In this document: in pieces, positions 33,715 to 42,900 of the stretch
Layout of the letters: each line of letters opens with the position of its first letter
Position numbering within the stretch: position 1 is the stretch's first letter
Source of the DNA: Streptomyces montanisoli
GTDB taxonomy: Bacteria; Actinomycetota; Actinomycetes; Streptomycetales; Streptomycetaceae
Length of the DNA: 64,000 nt
Reading direction: 5' to 3'
Assembly (NCBI RefSeq): GCF_017813245.1
Contig: NZ_JAGIQL010000006.1
Span: 1 to 64,000, forward strand
Made by a program: the position numbers and the translations under genes
The notes under the pieces: model-generated
What the model was told of the DNA's origin: nothing
Databases searched by the model: none
What the model saw: the letters and a program-made list of their open reading frames with translations, nothing else

Positions 33715-34260
33715 GTGCTCTTGGGACGACTGGGCGTGTCTGCGGTGGATGTGGTCACCTCGGCGCTGGTGGACTCCGCGGTGGAGGTGTGGCGCGGGCC
33801 CGGTTTCGACTCTTTCCTGTCGCTGCCGCAGCTGTCCTTCGTGCCGTTTGGGTACCAGATGCAGACTGCTCAGACGGTGCTGCGGCGGATGCGCGGCCGG
33901 GCGATCCTCGCGGACGAGGTGGGGCTGGGCAAGACGATCGAGGCGGGTCTGGTCCTGTCTGAACTGCGGATGTGGGGGCTGGCGGATCGGACGCTGGTCC
34001 TCACCCCGGCCGGGTTGATGGAGCAGTGGCCCGAAGAACTGGAGCGCGAGTTCGGCCTGCCGACGGTGATCGCCCGGGGCCAGCGTTGGGAGGAGACGGA
34101 CGCGGAGCGGCCGGTGGTGCTCACCTCGATCGCCGCCGCGCGCCGGGAGCCGCTCAAGTCCCAGCTGACCGGGGGCAGTGGGATGTGGTGCTGGCGGCGG
34201 ACGAGGCGAACCGGTGCAGAAACCGCGAATTGTACGCGCCGCATACCGCGAAGGGCGCGG
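33715..34260 (+). pseudogene. broken SNF2-family helicase N terminus
   Basis: The first about 150 codons are a good RapA/SNF2-like start: LSFVPFGYQMQTAQTVLRRM, then ILADEVGLGKTIEAGLVLSEL (Walker A) and LVLTPAGLMEQWPEELEREF. At a run of five G (34171-34175) the frame shifts by one; in the new frame QWDVVLAADEANRCRN continues the homology, with the DEAH box eroded to DEAN. Nothing after about 34260 resembles the rest of the roughly 1000-residue enzyme. Related helicases occur in DISARM-like defence clusters. Confidence 0.75.
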
Positions 34261-34407
34261 TGTTCGGGCCCAGCCCCCTCGAACGGGACGGCCCTATCGA
34301 CAGGCGTTCAACAGGACCCCTATCACCGAAGAATGAGACCCGGCCAGTGCTGACATCAGCGGTCACGAGGCCTCGACCCTGCACCTTCGGAACCAAGGAG
34401 CAAGACC

Positions 34408-34875
34408 GTGTCCACGACAGTAACAAGCGTCGCCACCGTCGACGCCGCCAAGCACCTCACCTCACTGACCCCGCAGCCCGACGCACTCGACCCCGACGCC
34501 GAGATGCTGGCCCGTGTCGAGCGAGGCGTCGACCCGCAGGCCGTCAACCAGGCGTTCGACGCGATCGAAGCAGTCATCACCCACTCCCCGAACCCCGAAC
34601 TCTCCCGGCAGGGACTCCACGGCTTCGTCGACATGATCGCCGACCGTGCCCCCGACCCCGTCGCCGCGTTCAAGGCGTTCACCACCCAACACGACATCCA
34701 GGTCGTGGAGTGGGACACGTCCACTCTCGCCGAGGACCTCCGCGGCAAGTTCTACGCCCACTACCTGCAGCTCAAGGACGGCCGCCGCATCCTCGTCGTC
34801 CCCGCCGGCCAGGACCCCGCCTTCCGCCTCCACGCCGTCCGCGCCCTCCTCACCCACCAGGGGGTGACCAAGTGA
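34408..34875 (+). CDS. unknown protein, first gene of a four-gene cassette
   Basis: A 155-residue soluble protein starting at a GTG with AAGGAG 7 bases upstream, a strong site. It contains NQAFDAIEAVITHSPNPELSRQGL, PVAAFKAFTTQHDIQVVEWD, FYAHYLQLKDGRRILVVPAG and LHAVRALLTHQGVTK. No family recognised. It ends in a GTGA overlap with the next gene, so the cassette is one transcription unit. Confidence 0.75.
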   Translation: MSTTVTSVATVDAAKHLTSLTPQPDALDPDAEMLARVERGVDPQAVNQAFDAIEAVITHSPNPELSRQGLHGFVDMIADRAPDPVAAFKAFTTQHDIQVVEWDTSTLAEDLRGKFYAHYLQLKDGRRILVVPAGQDPAFRLHAVRALLTHQGVTK

Positions 34876-35465
34876 CCGCCGACATCCTCCGTGACCTCAC
34901 GCTCACGGTCCGCCGCGGCCCTGTCGCCTCCCCCGGCAAGGCCGCCGAACTCCGCGACATCCTCTCCGCCGACGGCACCGGCACCGTCATCTACGACCGG
35001 CACCTCACCGACCCGGGCACGGCCATCTGGCTCGCCCGCCTCCTGCTCCGCCAGTACGGCTATGCCGTCACCGAGGTGATCCTCGACGGGATGGGCCCGG
35101 ACATCACCGCGCTGTTCCGGGAAGCGTCGCGGCTCCGCCTGAACGTCGAACTGGGATCCCACGCCACCGCCCCCAGGGTCGTGGCCAACGAGCACGGCCC
35201 CGCCTCGTACCTGATCCCCGCCGGCTGGGATCTCGCGGATGCCGCCGACCGGCTGCCCGCCGCACATGAGGTGGCCCGCCCGGAAGTTGTCCGCAACCTG
35301 CGGAGGATCGCGGCCGAGAAGCGCAAGGCCGGCGGCACCCTCGCTCGGGCCCTCGACACGGCGGCCGGGATGATCCTGGAGACCGGAGACCCGGACCTTG
35401 TGTGGGACACGCTCACCCGCGTCCTCAATCAGGTCGAGTCCGAGCAGGCGGGGGTTTCGGCATGA
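34872..35465 (+). CDS. unknown protein, second gene of the cassette
   Basis: A 197-residue protein from the GTG at 34872. The middle reads GTVIYDRHLTDPGTAIWLARLLLRQYGYAVTEVILDG, which looks like alternating strands and helices of a Rossmann-like fold, then YLIPAGWDLADAADRLPAAHEV and a C-terminal helical tail. I cannot name it. It is coupled by 4-base overlaps to both neighbours. Longer frames upstream into the broken helicase are not credible. Confidence 0.72.
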   Translation: MTADILRDLTLTVRRGPVASPGKAAELRDILSADGTGTVIYDRHLTDPGTAIWLARLLLRQYGYAVTEVILDGMGPDITALFREASRLRLNVELGSHATAPRVVANEHGPASYLIPAGWDLADAADRLPAAHEVARPEVVRNLRRIAAEKRKAGGTLARALDTAAGMILETGDPDLVWDTLTRVLNQVESEQAGVSA

Positions 35466-35680
35466 CGACGGCCTTCAGCGCCGACGCCACCAACATCATC
35501 GAGCAGCTGCGCGCCGACCAGGCCGCAGGCACCGCGGCCGGGCTCGGCAGCCCCGACTGGGACGCTTTCCATGACCTGCTCGTCGAGTTGGTCGCCGAGG
35601 CCCCCGACCCGAAGTCCCGTATCCGCGAGATCGCCGATCTCATCGAAGGCCACGCGCACACCCGTGAAGCCACCGCGTGA
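35462..35680 (+). CDS. unknown small protein, third gene of the cassette
   Basis: 72 residues from ATG 35462 (ATGA overlap). A helical, acidic protein: TNIIEQLRADQAAG, WDAFHDLLVELVAEAPDPKSRIREIADLIEGHAH. No family recognised. The helix content and size would suit an adaptor or antitoxin-like partner, but nothing proves it. The stop overlaps the next start by GTGA. Confidence 0.7.
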   Translation: MTTAFSADATNIIEQLRADQAAGTAAGLGSPDWDAFHDLLVELVAEAPDPKSRIREIADLIEGHAHTREATA

Positions 35681-35931
35681 GCGCGGCCACAACCGGAGCA
35701 GCCGGGGGTGCACTCGTGGGTGCGCCCGCGCCCGGCCGTCCAGCCCTCACCCCGGCCGAGATCGCCCGCCGGGCCGCACGCCCCGTACGCGACCCCGACC
35801 CCGCCCGCAACGCGGCGTACTGGAGCCGTATCGACGCCTGTGTGGACGCAGCACCCGAACTTTCGGCGGACCAGAGGCGGATCATCGCCGCCGCGTTCTC
35901 CACCGTCACCAGTCTCCGGGAGGCCGCGTGA
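35677..35931 (+). CDS. unknown small protein, fourth gene of the cassette
   Basis: 84 residues from the GTG at 35677, with an Ala/Gly/Pro-rich N terminus, then LTPAEIARRAARPVRDPDPARNAAYWSRIDACVDAAPELSADQRRIIAAAF, a short helical domain. No family recognised. Its stop overlaps another GTG (35928) that opens the decayed gene downstream, so the original operon had at least five genes. Confidence 0.7.
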   Translation: MSAATTGAAGGALVGAPAPGRPALTPAEIARRAARPVRDPDPARNAAYWSRIDACVDAAPELSADQRRIIAAAFSTVTSLREAA

Positions 35932-36365
35932 CCACCTTCGCCATTCGCCACGGACCTCATCGCCAAGAACGATGACCGCCTCTTCAACCACGGACCCGAA
36001 GAACAGGTAGGAAGGGCCTGAAGGCCGTGACGCAAATCCATCGCGTCACCCCGCTACCCGGTCACCAACACCGACATCAACCTCGCCGGCTTCGGCACAG
36101 CACCAGTGCCCTACGTCACCGAGGACAACAACCAGCGACACGAGTACCTCCTGCTCTCCGACGTCGCCAGCCCCCTCGGCTGATTCATGCCCCGCGCCCG
36201 CCGACCTGCACGAGCCGGGTATCCACGGCAGGCGCACGGTCAGGCTGTTCACCGACACCCCCACCACAGACGGCGCCCCACGCCGTCCGAACTCCGGCGC
36301 AGCGACTTCACCGTCGACACCGCGCCCGCCGGTGGCTTCATCGGGCCAGACCCGAGCCGGACGTG
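35928..36365 (+). pseudogene. decayed genes downstream of the cassette
   Basis: Coding-like pieces alternate among frames. A GTGA-coupled start (TTFAIR) is followed in another frame by FATDLIAKNDDRLFNHGPEEQVGRA and a stop. Next come SPRYPVTNTDINLAGFGTAPVPYVTEDNNQ and HEYLLLSDVASPLG, then GIHGRRTVRLFTDTPTTDGAP, and after another shift SDFTVDTAPAGGFIGPD. The pieces read like one or two ordinary proteins split by several indels. No function recognised. Confidence 0.6.
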
Positions 36366-36595
36366 AGAACTGTCCGGACCGGCCAGTCCCTGCGACGCCC
36401 ATCACCCCATCGGAGAGCGGTGGATCTCCCCCATCGCCCCCGGAGCAGCAAGAGCCCCCTAACGGAGTGTCACGCACGGCTGTCCACCGATTGTCCACCG
36501 GGACCCTTTGCGCAGCATGATCCATCTCCCAGGCGCAAGGAAATGCCCAGGTCAGAGCGCTATATCGTCGGCCTCGTCACAGAAACCAAACCTCC

Positions 36596-36611
36596 GACCT
36601 ACGCATTACGA
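36596..36611. repeat. 16-bp extra fragment of the tRNA-Thr core
   Basis: GACCTACGCATTACGA is identical to 36730-36745 inside the tRNA gene. Just upstream (36546-36556) is a CCCAGGTCAG piece like the tRNA terminator. It seems to be a worn third copy of the integration site. Confidence 0.55.
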
Positions 36612-36668
36612 TGCACAGACAGGTGTGCCCGATTTTTTCGAGATTCCAAGGTCGCCTGAAGGCAAAAA

Positions 36669-36694
36669 CCCCAGGTCAAAGGCCTGACCTGGGG
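36669..36694 (-). terminator. tRNA-Thr terminator
   Basis: On the minus strand, a 10-bp stem (CCCCAGGTCA / TGACCTGGGG) with a 6-base loop is followed by five T, starting about 8 bases after the CCA end of the tRNA. Confidence 0.8.
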
Positions 36695-36703
36695 CTCACT
36701 ATG

Positions 36704-36746
36704 GAGCCGCCTTCGGGATTCGAACCCGAGACCTACGCATTACGAG
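36704..36746. repeat. att repeat within the intact tRNA-Thr gene
   Basis: This is the right-hand member of the 43-bp direct repeat pair (with 32072-32114). It spans the discriminator side, T arm, variable loop and anticodon arm of the tRNA. Confidence 0.9.
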
Positions 36747-36778
36747 TGCGTTGCTCTGGCCAACTGAGCTAAGGCGGC
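36705..36778 (-). tRNA. tRNA-Thr(CGT)
   Basis: On the minus strand the sequence opens GCCGCCT and closes AGGCGGC, giving a 7-bp acceptor stem; CCA is encoded (36702-36704). The T loop has TTCGAAT and the anticodon loop is CTCGTAA with anticodon CGT, so it reads ACG threonine codons. It is the target of at least one integrated element on its 3' side. It separates accessory DNA on the left from core genes on the right. Confidence 0.95.
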
Positions 36779-36878
36779 TTGCGCTGGCGTGCACCATGGT
36801 GCGGTCAGCGGCCTCGCCAAGTCTACACAGTTTCCGGGGGTGCTCCGTCCACCCCCGCCCGTGGGGCGTTTGACCTGG

Positions 36879-38429
36879 TCAGGTGCATTTCTTGCCCTTT
36901 GCGGGGGGTGTGCCGTCCAGGAGGTACGTGTTGATCGCCGTGTCGATGCAGTCGCTGCCCCGGCCGTAGGCCGTGTGGCCGTCGCCCTCGTAGGTCAGGA
37001 GCCTGCCGGAGTCGAGCTGGGACGCGAGGGAGCGGGCCCACTTGTACGGGGTCGCCGGGTCGCGGGTCGTGCCGACCACGACGATCGGGGCCGCTCCCTT
37101 CGCCTCGATGCGGTGGGCGGTGCCGGTGGCCTTCGTGGGCCAGTACGTGCAGCTCAGGGACGCCCAGGCGAGGCCGTCGCCGAAGACAGGGGACGCCTTC
37201 TCGAAGGACGGCAGCGCCGCCTCGACCTGCTTGGGGCCCGTGAAGGCCGGCGGGAGGTCGAGGCAGTTCACGGCCGCGTTCGCGTACATCAGGTTCGAGT
37301 AGTGGCCGTCCGTGTCGCGCTCGTAGTACGAGTCGGCCAGCGCGAGCAGCAGCTCGCCGTCGCCCGTGAGTGCGCTGCGCAGGGCCTGGCGCAACCTCGG
37401 CCAGGCCGACTCGTCGTACAGCGCCGCGATCACGCCCGTCGTGGCCAGCGACTCGGTCAGCTCCCGGCTCTGGCCCGTCGGCAGCGGCTTGCGGTCGAGG
37501 CGGTCGAAGAACTGGTGCAGGCGGTGCTCCACGTCCTGCACCGACTTCGTGCCCAGCGGGCACTGCTTGCCGCTGACGCAGTCCCGCGCGAACGATTCGA
37601 AGGCCGTCTCGAACCCGGCCGTCTGCTGCTCGTTGAGCTGCCGCGCCGACAGGGACGGGTCCATCGCGCCGTCCAGGACGATCCTGCCGGTGTTCTTCGG
37701 GAAGAGACCGGCGTACGTCGCGCCGAGGAACGTGCCGTACGACGCGCCGACGTACGAGAGTTTCTTGTCGCCGAGTACCGCGCGGAAGAGGTCCATGTCA
37801 CGCGCCGCGTCCACCGTCGAGACGTGCGGCAGCAGCTTCGCCGAGTGCGCCTCGCAGCCCTGCGCGAACTTCTTGAAGGCCGCCGTGAGGTCCTTGACCT
37901 CCGCCGCGTCGTCCGGCGTCTGGTCGACCTCCGTGTACGCGTCCATCTGCTTGCCCGTCAGGCAGTCGACCGGCTCGCTGCCCGCGACGCCCCGCGGGTC
38001 CATGGCCGCCATGTCGTAGCGCGCCCTGACCTGCGCCGGGTAGCCGATCCCCGCGTAGCTCTCCAGGTACTGGATCGCGGAGCCGCCGGGGCCGCCCGGG
38101 TTGACGAGGAGCGAGCCGAGCCGCTTGCCGGGGCCCGTGGCCTTCTTGCGGGCGACCGCGAGCTTGATCTGCGTGCCGTTCGGCTTCGTGTAGTCCAGCG
38201 GCGCCTTCATCGTGGCGCACTGGAAGCCGGAGGCACCGCACGCGTGCCAGTTCAGCTTCTGGTCGTAGTACTTGGCCAGGGCCGCCTGGTCCACCGCTGC
38301 CGCCCCCGGGTTCGAACCGGGCCCCGGGCCCGCGCCCGTATCGGGGTCCGAGGAACTGCAGCCGGACAGAAACAGCGCCGCCGCCGCGAGAGCGACGGCG
38401 GGTGTACGCAGCAGGCGCCTGGTGTCCAT
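36879..38429 (-). CDS. exported S33-family tripeptidyl aminopeptidase-like lipoprotein
   Basis: A 516-residue alpha/beta hydrolase. A lipoprotein signal with lipobox LSGC ends near residue 23. The oxyanion motif NPGGPGGS is near 112; the nucleophile is in VGASYGT (near 225). The likely acid is in GTTRDPATP and the histidine in EGDGHTAYG near the C terminus. The family (SCO3540-like, clan with Streptomyces tripeptidyl aminopeptidases) trims N-terminal peptides outside the cell. It is the last gene of a run of minus-strand core genes; HolB lies about 140 bases upstream. Confidence 0.88.
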   Translation of the reverse strand: MDTRRLLRTPAVALAAAALFLSGCSSSDPDTGAGPGPGSNPGAAAVDQAALAKYYDQKLNWHACGASGFQCATMKAPLDYTKPNGTQIKLAVARKKATGPGKRLGSLLVNPGGPGGSAIQYLESYAGIGYPAQVRARYDMAAMDPRGVAGSEPVDCLTGKQMDAYTEVDQTPDDAAEVKDLTAAFKKFAQGCEAHSAKLLPHVSTVDAARDMDLFRAVLGDKKLSYVGASYGTFLGATYAGLFPKNTGRIVLDGAMDPSLSARQLNEQQTAGFETAFESFARDCVSGKQCPLGTKSVQDVEHRLHQFFDRLDRKPLPTGQSRELTESLATTGVIAALYDESAWPRLRQALRSALTGDGELLLALADSYYERDTDGHYSNLMYANAAVNCLDLPPAFTGPKQVEAALPSFEKASPVFGDGLAWASLSCTYWPTKATGTAHRIEAKGAAPIVVVGTTRDPATPYKWARSLASQLDSGRLLTYEGDGHTAYGRGSDCIDTAINTYLLDGTPPAKGKKCT

Positions 38430-38566
38430 CCGGGGAGCCTAACCGGCAGGTCGCCGCCCACACCGGCATCGCCACGCGTACGGGTGACACCCGGATGGGT
38501 CCGCGGCGCGTCCCGCCCCGGGTGCGCCCCACCCCGGGCACACCTCGCCCCCGGGTGCGTCCGTGC

Positions 38567-39772
38567 TCAGCCCGCCCGCAGGGCCATCGCCATCGCCTCG
38601 ACCGCGAGCAGCGGGGCGACATTGCGGTCCAGCGCCTCACGGCACGCGCCGATCGCCTCCATGCGGCGCAGCGTCCGCTCAGGCGTCGAGCCGGACGCGA
38701 CGCGGTCCAGCGCGTCGCGCACGTCCTCGTTGGCCAGCGGCACCCTCGACCCCAGTTGCAGAGCCAGGACGTCGCGGTAGAAGCCGGTGAGGTCGGTGAG
38801 CGCCAGGTCGAGGCTGTCGCGCTGGGTGCGCGTCGACCGGCGTTTCTGGCGGTCGGCCAGCTCCTTCATGGCTCCCGCCGTGCCTCTCGGCATCCGGCCG
38901 CCCGACTGCGCGCCGAGCGCCGCCCGCAGTTCCTCCGTCTCCTTGGCGTCGACCTCCTCCGCGGCCTGCTTCGCGTCCTGCCCGGCCGCGTCGATCAGCT
39001 CCTGCGCCGCTCTGAGGCCCCCGCCCACGTCGTCCACGCGCAGCGGCAGGCGCAGGACCGTGGAGCGGCGGGCGCGCGCCCGTTCGTCGGTCGCCAGCCG
39101 CCGCGCACGCTCGATGTGCCCCTGGGTGGCGCGGGCCGCGGAACGCGCCGCCTCGGGCTCGATGCCGTCGCGTCTGATCAGCAGGTCCGCCACGGCGTCC
39201 ACGGACGGCGTGCGCAGGACGAGGTGGCGGCAGCGCGAGCGGATCGTCGGCAGCACGTCCTCGACGGACGGGGCGCACAGCAGCCACACCGTGCGCGACG
39301 CGGGCTCCTCCACGCCCTTCAGCAGGACGTTGCCCGCGCCCTCGGTCAGCCGGTCGGCGTCCTCGAGGACGATGACCTGCCAGCGGCCGCCGGCGGGCGC
39401 GAGCTGGGCGCGCCGTACGAGCTCGCGGGTCTCCTTCACGCCGATGGAGAGGAGGTCGGTGCGGACGATCTCCACGTCGGCGTGCGTGCCGACGAGCGTG
39501 GTGTGGCAGCCGTCGCAGAACCCGCAGCCCGGCTCACCGCCGAGCGCCCGGTCGGGGCTGACGCACTGGAGCGCCGCGGCGAACGCGCGCGCGGCCGTGT
39601 CCCTGCCCGCCCCCGGAGGGCCCGTGAACAGCCACGCGTGCGTCATCCTCGACGACTCCGGGGGCTCGGCGCCGGCCTTCACGGCCGTGACGAGGGCGTC
39701 CGCGTCGCGGGCCGCGGCCGCCAGCGACTCGTGGACCCGGTCCTGGCCGACCAGGTCGTCCCACACCGTCAT
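38567..39772 (-). CDS. holB: DNA polymerase III subunit delta'
   Basis: 401 residues of a clamp-loader AAA+ protein: WDDLVGQDRVHESLA at the start, P-loop variant FTGPPGAGRDTAARAFAAA with Lys replaced, as is usual for delta', a zinc cluster (C..GCGFCDGC), and SRCRHLVLRT (the SRC motif). It helps load the beta clamp in the replisome. The ATG at 39772 has GGGAGGG upstream. Three tandem 9-base units (39793-39819) lie just before it. The upstream neighbour is tmk. Confidence 0.93.
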   Translation of the reverse strand: MTVWDDLVGQDRVHESLAAAARDADALVTAVKAGAEPPESSRMTHAWLFTGPPGAGRDTAARAFAAALQCVSPDRALGGEPGCGFCDGCHTTLVGTHADVEIVRTDLLSIGVKETRELVRRAQLAPAGGRWQVIVLEDADRLTEGAGNVLLKGVEEPASRTVWLLCAPSVEDVLPTIRSRCRHLVLRTPSVDAVADLLIRRDGIEPEAARSAARATQGHIERARRLATDERARARRSTVLRLPLRVDDVGGGLRAAQELIDAAGQDAKQAAEEVDAKETEELRAALGAQSGGRMPRGTAGAMKELADRQKRRSTRTQRDSLDLALTDLTGFYRDVLALQLGSRVPLANEDVRDALDRVASGSTPERTLRRMEAIGACREALDRNVAPLLAVEAMAMALRAG

Positions 39773-39909
39773 ACGCCCTCCCCGCCTGCACCACGTCTTC
39801 GACGTCTTCGACGTCCTCGACCATTGTGGGGGCAGGGTCTGACAACGGGCCGCTGGCCCAGCACGTCAGCGGCGCCGGGCCAGCGGTCCCGAGACCGCGG
39901 CCCGCCCCG

Positions 39910-42900
39910 TCAGCGGCGCCGGCCCCCGCGGCGGCCGTTCGTCCCGTCGTCGTCCTCGTGCGGGCCGAGCAGCTCGTCCGCCAGCGTCGGCAGGTCGTCG
40001 AGCGGTGTCTCCTCCGCCCAGTCGGGGCGGCGGCGCGGCTCCGGGGCGGGAGCGTCGTCCTCGCCACGCCACTGCTCGTACGGCCGGTACTGCGGCATCT
40101 CGCGGGTGCGTTCGGCGGCGCCCTCGGGCCCGCCGCTCGGGAACGGCTCCGGCTCCCCGCCGTCCTGCTCCTGCCGCACCCTCGGCAGCACCGCCGTGTC
40201 GTCGGCCGGGTCGACCTGCGGCAGCAGCGTCGTCGTCTCCGCCGCGCGCTCGTCGGACGAGGCCGCCGGCACCGTGGCGTCCGCGTCCGTGAACCTCGGC
40301 AGCGTCGCCGTCTCCTCGTTGTCCGGGCTGTTCGACCCTTCGGACCTGTTCGGGCCGCCGGCATCGCGCTGCTCACGGCCCGAGCCGCCCGAGCCGCCCG
40401 AATCGCCGGAGCCGCCGGAGCCGCCGGAGTCGTCCGGGCCGCTCGCGTCGTCCGCGTCGTCGCCGCGGCCGTGCCTCTCCGGCTTCGCCTCGTCCTCGCC
40501 CGGCGCGGGCTGCTGGACGATCGGAGTGCGCAGCGTCGTCTCGTTCGGCGACACGCCCGCTTCCTCGTGGCGCGTCTCCGTCTCCGCCGCGGACTCCTCG
40601 GCCTCCCGCCGCCGCGCCTCCTCCGCGCGCAGCAGTGCCTCTTCCGCCTTGCGCTGCTTCTCCAGGCGCCTGGCCGCGTCCTCCTTGCGCTGGCGCGCCT
40701 CCTCGGCGGCCCGCTCCTTCAGGCGCTCCTGCTCGGCCTCGTACGCCACACGCTCGGCCTCCCGCCGGCGTTCGGCCTCCTCGGCACGCTGCCGCGCCAG
40801 CTCCTCCTGGCGCTCGCGTTCGAGCCGCTCCTCCTCGGCCTTCCTGGCCTCTTCGGCGACCCGCCTGCGTTCCTCTTCCTCCGCGCGCCGCCGCTCCTCC
40901 TCGGCCTTGCGGCGCTCCTCCTCCTCGCGCCGCCTGGCCTCTTCCTCCTGGCGTGCGATCTCGCGCTTGCGCGCCTCCTCGAGCTCGCGGCGCTTGCGCT
41001 CCTCCTCCTCGGCACGCAGCCGCGCCAGCTCCTCCTGGCGCTCGCGTTCGAGGCGCTCCTCCTCCGCCTTCCTGGCGGCCTCGCGGGCGGCCTCTTCCTC
41101 CGCCCTGCGCCTGGCCTCCTCGATGGCGGCCTTCCGCGCCTCCTCCTGGGCCTTGATCTCGGCCTCGGAGAGCGGCAGCAGCTGGTCGAGCCGGTGGCGC
41201 GCCGCGGTCGTGACGGCCTCGGGCCCCTGGCCCGCGTCCACCACGAGGTAGCGGGCCGGGTCGGACGCCGCGAGCGTGAGGAATCCCGTACGTACACGCT
41301 GGTGGAACTCGGCGGGCTCCGACTCCAGCCGGTCCGGCGCCTCGGTGAAGCGCTCGCGCGCCGTCGCCGGGTCCACGTCGAGCAGCACCGTCAGGTGCGG
41401 GACGAGCCCCTGCGTGGCCCACCGCGAGATCCGCGCGATCTCGGTCGGTGACAGGTCGCGGCCCGCGCCCTGGTACGCCACGGACGAGTCGATGTAGCGG
41501 TCGGAGATGACGATGGCGCCGCGTTCGAGGGCGGGCCGGACGACGGAGTCGATGTGCTCCGCGCGGTCCGCCGCGTACAGCAGCGCCTCCGCGCGGTTGG
41601 ACAGGCCCGCGCTCGACACGTCGAGCAGGATCGTCCGCAGCCGCTTGCCGACCGGCGTCGCGCCTGGCTCGCGCGTGACGACGACCTCGTGGCCCTTGGC
41701 CCTTATCCACTCGGCCAGCGCCTCGACCTGCGTCGACTTGCCCGCCCCGTCACCGCCCTCGACGGCGATGAAGAAGCCGGTCGCCGTGGTCGTCTGCACG
41801 GGGTCGGAGCCGCCGCGTACCGCGTCGAGCAGGTCCTGGCCGAGCGGCACGCCCGACCTGTCGTCCGTCTTGGCGAGGACGACGGCGGCGACGGGCAACA
41901 GCAGCGCGCCGACCAGCATGAGCGTGAAGGCCGCGCCGCCGTGCGCGAAGACGAAGCCGCCGCTGGCGAGGTGGTGCGGGCCGATGGCCGCCGCCACGAG
42001 CGGGGCGACGATCGCGGCGAGCGCCATGAAGACCCGTACGACTGCCTGCAGGTGTTCGGTCACCCGGGCACGGCGCCGCTCCTCGGTCTCCAGCTCGACG
42101 AGCGTGTGGCCCGCGGCCGCCGCGACGCCCGCGGAGAAGCCGGCGAGCAGGGCGATGAACAGGACGGTCGCGGTGTCGGGCACGAGACCCATCACCAGGA
42201 GGGCGACGCCCGTGACCGCGATGGCGAGGACCATCAGCCGGTTGCGTGAGAACGTGGGCAGCACCTTGGGGCCGCGCCTGATGCCGACGGCCGTGCCACC
42301 GGTGAGGGCCAGCACCAGCAGCGCGAAGGCGACCGGGCCGCCGTCGAGGTCCCTGGCGTCCATGACGGCGACGGCGACGGCCGACGTGATGGCCGCGGCG
42401 ATCGCGCCGCAGGCGAGCACGAGCACCGGCACCGCGCCCGTACGCCCGCGGTCGGCACCGGCGAAGAACCCGCGGATGCCACGCGGGGTGGCGGCCGCGC
42501 GCGCGGCGTTGCCGTCGGCCGCGGTGCTGCCGCCCGTCCCGGTGCTGCCGTCCGCCGTGGTGCTGCCGCCCGTCGCGGACGTGCCGCGTACGGGGAGGCG
42601 CAGCCCTTCGAGCGGGGAGCGCGGGCGCGGCGTCCTGCCGTCGGGCAGTTCGAGGAAGACCAGCGTGGACACCGACGCGGCGAAGAGACCGGCCGCCACG
42701 TACGAGGCGAGACCGACCTGGTGCAGCGTGAACCACTGCACGCCCGTGCCGATCAGGTTGCTCACCAGGGTGGCCACGAGCAGGACGAACGCGGCGGCGG
42801 GCACCGCGAGGAACGACGTGCGCAGCGACAGCCTGCGCAGCGCGTCCAGGTGGTCGGGGAGCGGGCGGACGGCGTCGCCCTCGGGGGGCGGCGGGGGCAG

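Noticed and set aside
39793..39819. Three tandem 9-base units (ACGTCTTCG-like) before holB
   Set aside because: Short, imperfect and low-complexity; no sign that it does anything beyond lying in the leader.
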